From: UBA1660 sp964462035
GTDB lineage: Bacteria > Myxococcota_A > Polyangia > Polyangiales > Houyiibacteriaceae
Assembly: GCA_964462035.1 (NCBI GenBank)
Contig: CAYXAP010000007.1
Coordinates: 1-64,000, forward strand
Length of the DNA: 64,000 nucleotides
Direction: 5' to 3'
This document shows positions 59,651 through 64,000 of the stretch, piece by piece. Numbering within the stretch: position 1 is the first letter of the stretch; the number at the start of each line of letters is the position of its first letter. The position numbers were made by a program, and so were the translations under genes. Under the pieces are notes generated by a model. The model was not told the origin of the DNA, did not search any database, and worked only from the letters and a program-made list of their open reading frames with translations.

Positions 59651-61138
59651 TCAGCTCATCCAGGTGGCGTCCGGCTGGAGCGCCCACTTGGTGGTGACCT
59701 TCTTGAGCTTGGTCCAGAGGTCCACGCCGCCCCACCCGGTCATGTCGTGGCTGCCGAACTTGCTGGCCTTGGCGCCGCCGAAGCTGAAAGGCTCCCGCGG
59801 CACGGGTACGCCGATGTTGATGCCGACCATACCGGCCTCGGCGTTCTCCGCCACGTAGCGGGCCGTGGCGCCGCGGGTAGTGAAGACCGAGTAGGCGTTG
59901 CCGTAGGGGCTCTTGCTCTGGAGCGCGAGGGCCTCGTCGAGGGTCTTCACGTGGACGATCGAGAGGATCGGCCCGAAGAGCTCGCGGTTGGCGCACTCCA
60001 TGTCGAAGGTCGCCTGATCGAGGATCGACGGGTTGAGCCAGTAGCCGCCCTCGAACTCGGCGTCGGGGGCCTTCGCGCCGCGGCCGTCGAGGAGGAGCTT
60101 GGCCCCTTCCTTCACCGCCTGGTCGAGGTCGTTGTGGAGCCGCTCGTGGGCGCCGCTCTCGATGATCGCGCCCATGTCGACGCCGAGCTTCAGCGTCTTG
60201 GTGTGCTCGACGATCTTCTCGATCAGGTGGTCGACGTCGCCGACGGCGATCATCAGGCTCGCCGCCATGCAGCGCTGACCGGCACAGCCCGTGAAGGAGC
60301 GCACCACGCCGTCGACGGTGACGTCGGGGTCCGCGTCCGGGAGGACGATGAAGTGGTTCTTGGCGCCGCCGAGGCCGAGCGCCCGCTTCCCGTTCGCGGT
60401 GGCTCGTGAGTAGACCGCCTTGGCGATCGGGGTCGAGCCGACGAAGCCGACGGCCTGGATGTCGGGGTGGTCGCAGAGCGCCTCGACCGACTCGCGGCCG
60501 CCGTGGACGATCGAGAAGATGCCCTTCGGGAAGCCCGCCTCGAGGATGAGCTTGCCGCTCAGGTCCGCGGTGAGGGGGACCTTCTCGGAGGGCTTGAGGA
60601 TGAAGGCGTTCCCAGTGGTGAGGGCCGTGGGGTACATCCACATCGGGACCATGGCCGGGAAGTTGAAGGGCGTGATGCCGGCGACGACACCGAGCGGCTC
60701 GCGCCGGGTCTCGCAGGTCACGCCGCGGCTGACCTCCAGGTGCGAGCCGTCGTCCATGTTCTGGAGCGAGCTGGCGAACTCGATGATCTCGACGCCCTTG
60801 AGGACACCCGCGCGGGCCTCGGCCACGGTCTTGCCGCACTCGGCGGCGGCCATGTGGCTGAGCTCCTCGATGTTGTCGAGGACCAGCTGACGGAACTTGA
60901 AGAGGACCTGGGTCCGCTCCCGGATGGGCGTGCGGCGCCACTCCTCGAAGGCGGCCTTGGCACCCTGAACCGCGCGGTCCACGTCTTCGGCGTCCGACAT
61001 CGGCACGGACCCGATGTCCTTGCCCGACCACGGACTCACGACCCCGACCCGCTCACCCTTGACGGGTCCGACCCACTCGCCCGCGATGAGGTTGTTGCAC
61101 TCGATCGGGCTCTCCGGAAGGTTCACCAGTTTCGTCAT
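59651..61138 (-). CDS. mmsA: (Methyl)malonate-semialdehyde dehydrogenase, CoA-acylating
   Basis: A 495-aa ALDH-family enzyme that converts methylmalonate semialdehyde or malonate semialdehyde with NAD+ and CoA to propionyl-CoA or acetyl-CoA plus CO2. The family hallmarks are GVVAGITPFNFPAMVPMW, the catalytic Cys in GCAGQRCMAAS and PREPFSFGGAKASKFG. AGGGG lies 8 bp before the ATG at 61138. It would take products of the aminotransferase encoded at 46461-47771, about 12 kb away on the same strand, and also serves valine degradation. Confidence 0.95.
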   Translation of the reverse strand: MTKLVNLPESPIECNNLIAGEWVGPVKGERVGVVSPWSGKDIGSVPMSDAEDVDRAVQGAKAAFEEWRRTPIRERTQVLFKFRQLVLDNIEELSHMAAAECGKTVAEARAGVLKGVEIIEFASSLQNMDDGSHLEVSRGVTCETRREPLGVVAGITPFNFPAMVPMWMYPTALTTGNAFILKPSEKVPLTADLSGKLILEAGFPKGIFSIVHGGRESVEALCDHPDIQAVGFVGSTPIAKAVYSRATANGKRALGLGGAKNHFIVLPDADPDVTVDGVVRSFTGCAGQRCMAASLMIAVGDVDHLIEKIVEHTKTLKLGVDMGAIIESGAHERLHNDLDQAVKEGAKLLLDGRGAKAPDAEFEGGYWLNPSILDQATFDMECANRELFGPILSIVHVKTLDEALALQSKSPYGNAYSVFTTRGATARYVAENAEAGMVGINIGVPVPREPFSFGGAKASKFGSHDMTGWGGVDLWTKLKKVTTKWALQPDATWMS

Positions 61139-61351
61139 CTCAAATCCCCTTGAACTCTCAGCATACGGGTCGGTCGACCCGCCGCGCCAACACGCGCAAG
61201 AGGCTCGGAATGACACGAGCTGGGGGGCTCGTCCAGCGGAGCCAGGCCGGGCCTCCCGGGTGCTCCGCCCCAATCCTGGGTCGATGGTCTCGTCGTTCGG
61301 GGAGCGGTATCATCACCGGCTGGTGGTCGCCTGAGGCGAAGGGGAGAACGA

Positions 61352-62101
61352 ATGGCTGAGGAGAAGGAATCGTCGGTGCTCTTCAACCTCAAGGAGCTCA
61401 TGGAGCTCGAAGAGGACCGGATCGCCGAAGAGGAAGAGGACGCCCGCAAACGCGCCGAAGAGGCACGGCGAAAGAAGGAAGAGGAAGAGCGGCGCAAGCG
61501 CGAAGAGGAAGAGGCCAAGATCCGCGCGGAGGAAGAGGCCCGCCTGGCCGAGGAGCGCGCCGCCCGCGAGGAAGAAGAGCGCATCCGCCGTGAGCGCGAA
61601 GAGCATGCGCTCCGGGTGCGGCTCGAGGAGGAGGCGAAAGCCCGAGCGCTCGAGCAGGAGCGCATCATGGCGCACGAGCGCGAGCTCGCCCGGGTCGACG
61701 CGGAGAAGAAGAAGGGCGTCCATCCCGGCGTCATCGCGGGCGTGGTGGTCGTGCTCCTCGCCGGCGGTGCTGGCGCGTGGTTCGGGTTGGTGGAGCCGGC
61801 CCTCGCGGAGAGCGCGGAACGGGAGCGCTTGGCGGAGGCGGAGCGCGACCGCGTCGCCCGCGAGGCCCAGGAGGCGCGCGATCAGGCGGCCCGCGAGGCG
61901 CAGGCTCGGCGCGAAGCCGAAGAGGAGCGGCGCCGGGCCGAGGAGGAGGCTCGGCGCGCCGAAGCCGAAGCCGCCGAGGTCGAGACGCACATGGCCACCC
62001 ATCGCCGGACCCACCGCGGCATGCGCGGGATGACCAGCCGCATGGGCGGCGACGACTTCAGCAGCAACGACCCGCTGGCCGGCCTCGACGACCAGTTCTG
62101 A
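61352..62101 (+). CDS. Charged coiled-coil membrane protein
   Basis: A 249-aa protein. Residues about 15-120 are a highly charged E/R/K/A coiled coil. A single membrane helix follows (GVIAGVVVVLLAGGAGAWFG, about 125-145), then a second E/A/R coiled coil and a Met/Gly/Asp tail. This gives a dumbbell: coil-membrane-coil. Such proteins occur in myxobacterial motility and TonB-like systems, but no diagnostic domain is present. AAGGGGAG lies 6 bases before the ATG. Confidence 0.75.
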   Translation: MAEEKESSVLFNLKELMELEEDRIAEEEEDARKRAEEARRKKEEEERRKREEEEAKIRAEEEARLAEERAAREEEERIRREREEHALRVRLEEEAKARALEQERIMAHERELARVDAEKKKGVHPGVIAGVVVVLLAGGAGAWFGLVEPALAESAERERLAEAERDRVAREAQEARDQAAREAQARREAEEERRRAEEEARRAEAEAAEVETHMATHRRTHRGMRGMTSRMGGDDFSSNDPLAGLDDQF

Positions 62102-62201
62102 CGAATCGGGCCGCTGGCACCGGCGCTTCAGATCACGCCCGATGGGCCGACCCCGACCGGGGACTCTGGTGGCCACAGCGTGACTTTCCTATCGTCCCGC
62201 A

Positions 62202-64000
62202 ATGAAACGAGCGGGGTGGTGGGTCTGGTCCGTGCTGCTGGTGACGGGCTGTGGAGACGACGCCGCACCGGCCGACGCCGCCCTGGTCTGCGCGACCGAC
62301 GAGCAGTGCACCGACGGTGTCTTCTGCAACGGCGTGGAGAGCTGTGACCCGTCGAATGCGCTCTCGAACGCGCTCGGCTGCCTGGCTGGTGTCCCGCCCT
62401 GCATGCCGGGGCAGCGCTGCGACGAGGAGCCGGACACCTGCGAGACCCTCTGCGACGTGACGACCGACGCAGACGGGGACGGCGACACCGCCGTCGGGTG
62501 CGGCGGCACCGATTGCGACGACTCGGACCCGGGCCGCTTCCTGGGCAACGCCGAGGTCTGCGACGACGCCGGAGTGGACGAGGACTGCGACCCCGACACC
62601 TACGGCTCCCGAGACATCGACGGCGACGGCCACGAGGACGCCGCGTGCTGCAACGGCGATCGCTGCGGCACGGATTGCGAAGACCGGATGGCCACGGTGA
62701 ACCCGGGGGCCGCGGAGGTCTGCGACCTCATCGACCAGGACTGCGACGGGAGCGTCGACGAGGGCGTGCAGACGAACGGCTTCGAAGACCTCGACGGCGA
62801 CCGCTACGGCGATCCGGATCGCGCGCGGATGGCCTGCGCGTTCGACGGCGACGTCTCTCCCTCGATGGACGACTGCGACGACGACGACGGCCGCCGCCAC
62901 GGGCAGATGCTCGAGATCTGCGATGAGGTCGACAACGACTGCGACGGCGCCACGGACGAAGAGCGCTTCAGCGTCTCCTGGTACGCCGACACCGACGGCG
63001 ACGGCTTCGGCGACCCGAGCGGCGAGGTGCGCGCGAGCTGTGAGCCCATCGAGGGGTTCTCCACCCTCCCCTTCGACTGCGACGACTCCGACGCGGGCCG
63101 GAGCCCGATCACGCCGGAGGAGTGCAACGCCCTGGACGACGACTGCGACGGTCGCGCCGACTTCGTGCTCGAGACCGGCGACACGGAGGACGACGACGGC
63201 GACGGCGTGGCCGACGCCCGCTGCCCTGGCGGTCTGGGCATGGACTGCGACGACCGGGATCCCTTCGCTCGCCCCGACCACCCCGAGCTCTGCGACGGGG
63301 TCGACAACGACTGCGATGGAACGGTCGACGAAGGGGCGACCGAGCAGCTCTGGTACGTGGACGGCGACGGCGATGGGTTCGGTGACGAGTCGGCCGAGCG
63401 CCGCGCCTCCTGCGAGCGCGTGCCCGGACTCGTGCTCGAGGGCGGAGACTGCGACGACGGTGACAGAGACCGACGACCGGGCGCGCCGGAGCGCTGCAAC
63501 GGCCTGGACGACGACTGCGACGGATCGGTCGACGAGGACGCAGGGTTCGTCGCCACCTACGCGGACGCGGACGGCGATGGGTTCGGCAGCGGCATGCCGA
63601 TGGCCCAGTGCGCGGTCGCGGGCCTGCGGACCCTGACGCCGGGGGACTGTGACGATGGCGACCCGGGCAACCGGCCCGGTGCGGCGGAGCGTTGCGACGG
63701 CGTGGACAACGACTGTGACGGCACCTCCGACGAGGGCGCGACCGCGGTCGCCTGGTACGCGGACGGCGACGGCGACGGGTACGGGGACCTGGGCGCGAGC
63801 CCGGTGATGAGCTGCGAACCGGTCGCCGGCGCGAGCGTCGTCGCCACCGATTGCGCCGACGACGACGCGGGCCGCTTCCCCGGCGCCCCGGAGCTCTGCG
63901 ACACCGTCGACCAGGACTGCGACGGGTCGGTCGACGAGGACACGAGTGAGGTGCTCCAGTACCCCGACGGCGACGGCGACGGCTTCGGCACGGGCGCCGG
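62202..64000 (+). CDS. MopE-repeat metal-binding lipoprotein (3' end beyond window)
   Basis: At least 599 aa, still open at the right edge. The signal peptide MKRAGWWVWSVLLVTGC ends in a lipobox. After a Cys-rich N-terminal segment come at least eight MopE-type repeats with GDCDDxDxxxxPGAxExCDGxDN as pattern, e.g. CDLIDQDCDGSVDEG and CDGVDNDCDGTVDEG. Between them are DADGDGFGD calcium-like loops. These Asp/Cys modules form small metal-binding loops in surface proteins. Typical myxobacterial length is several hundred to over a thousand residues, so the missing part may be large. Confidence 0.9.
   Translation, partial: MKRAGWWVWSVLLVTGCGDDAAPADAALVCATDEQCTDGVFCNGVESCDPSNALSNALGCLAGVPPCMPGQRCDEEPDTCETLCDVTTDADGDGDTAVGCGGTDCDDSDPGRFLGNAEVCDDAGVDEDCDPDTYGSRDIDGDGHEDAACCNGDRCGTDCEDRMATVNPGAAEVCDLIDQDCDGSVDEGVQTNGFEDLDGDRYGDPDRARMACAFDGDVSPSMDDCDDDDGRRHGQMLEICDEVDNDCDGATDEERFSVSWYADTDGDGFGDPSGEVRASCEPIEGFSTLPFDCDDSDAGRSPITPEECNALDDDCDGRADFVLETGDTEDDDGDGVADARCPGGLGMDCDDRDPFARPDHPELCDGVDNDCDGTVDEGATEQLWYVDGDGDGFGDESAERRASCERVPGLVLEGGDCDDGDRDRRPGAPERCNGLDDDCDGSVDEDAGFVATYADADGDGFGSGMPMAQCAVAGLRTLTPGDCDDGDPGNRPGAAERCDGVDNDCDGTSDEGATAVAWYADGDGDGYGDLGASPVMSCEPVAGASVVATDCADDDAGRFPGAPELCDTVDQDCDGSVDEDTSEVLQYPDGDGDGFGTGA

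Noticed and set aside
62133..63281. Minus-strand frame opposite the MopE-repeat gene
   Set aside because: The V/A/R/G/H periodicity mirrors the repeats on the plus strand. No independent start or domain.
1..64000. tRNA or rRNA genes
   Set aside because: No cloverleaf with a GTTCGA-type T-arm and CCA-end acceptor stem, and no rRNA-like conserved blocks, were found by eye. A dedicated search such as tRNAscan could still find a tRNA.

Overview
The window is GC-rich DNA of a Gram-negative, predatory/soil-type delta-proteobacterial lineage. The gene content points to Myxococcota, most likely a Sandaracinus-like member of the Polyangiales. The clues are many lipoproteins with Asp/Gly/Ser/Thr-rich linkers, Cys-rich secreted modules, a MopE-type repeat protein, delta-60 propellers, an AgmX/TonB-like protein, a membrane Ser/Thr kinase, a CarF/TMEM189-type desaturase and BamD. 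This assignment is inference from content; there is no rRNA or other phylogenetic marker here.

Layout. 1-1250 is a mobile island: a REP-associated tyrosine transposase (RAYT) between two oppositely oriented arrays of a 26-bp palindromic repeat. A second repeat family with the same GGGACGCTCTT core lies at 18211-18372. 1383-10632 holds a Kazal-type lipoprotein, gnd, two tandem paralogous TPR lipoproteins, a prolyl-hydroxylase-like oxygenase, an SMI1/KNR4 protein, a Tat-exported PhoD-like phosphatase and the N-degron transferase bpt. 10669-16429 is a co-directional run: serine-hydrolase lipoprotein, ferredoxin, bamD, two TPR proteins, a lipoprotein and a hotdog thioesterase. 16585-25102 carries a stand-alone H-NOX haem protein, a PHA-granule-type protein, a methyltransferase, an ABC exporter, a response regulator and several unknowns. 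25131-42215 is rich in secreted and lipid-anchored proteins (delta-60 propeller, GH172-type, Cys-rich, vWA-like, AgmX-like), with an ABC-F ATPase and a WYL regulator.

42253-50057 is the clearest metabolic unit: a minus-strand operon for reductive pyrimidine degradation. In transcription order it encodes beta-ureidopropionase, dihydropyrimidinase, a class III (beta-alanine/3-aminoisobutyrate) aminotransferase, PreT, PreA and an NCS1 nucleobase transporter, then an uncharacterised 159-aa protein. A (methyl)malonate-semialdehyde dehydrogenase at 59651-61138 would finish the pathway by turning the semialdehyde products into acetyl-CoA or propionyl-CoA.

50241-64000 holds two zinc-ribbon membrane proteins, a MepA-type murein endopeptidase, a TetR-TVP38-oxidoreductase operon with a 24-bp palindromic operator on its promoter, a TMEM189/CarF plasmalogen desaturase homologue, a membrane Ser/Thr kinase, mmsA, a coiled-coil membrane protein and the start of a MopE-repeat lipoprotein that runs off the right edge. 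I saw no tRNA, rRNA, CRISPR array, prophage or replication origin. No gap between genes exceeds about 300 bp.
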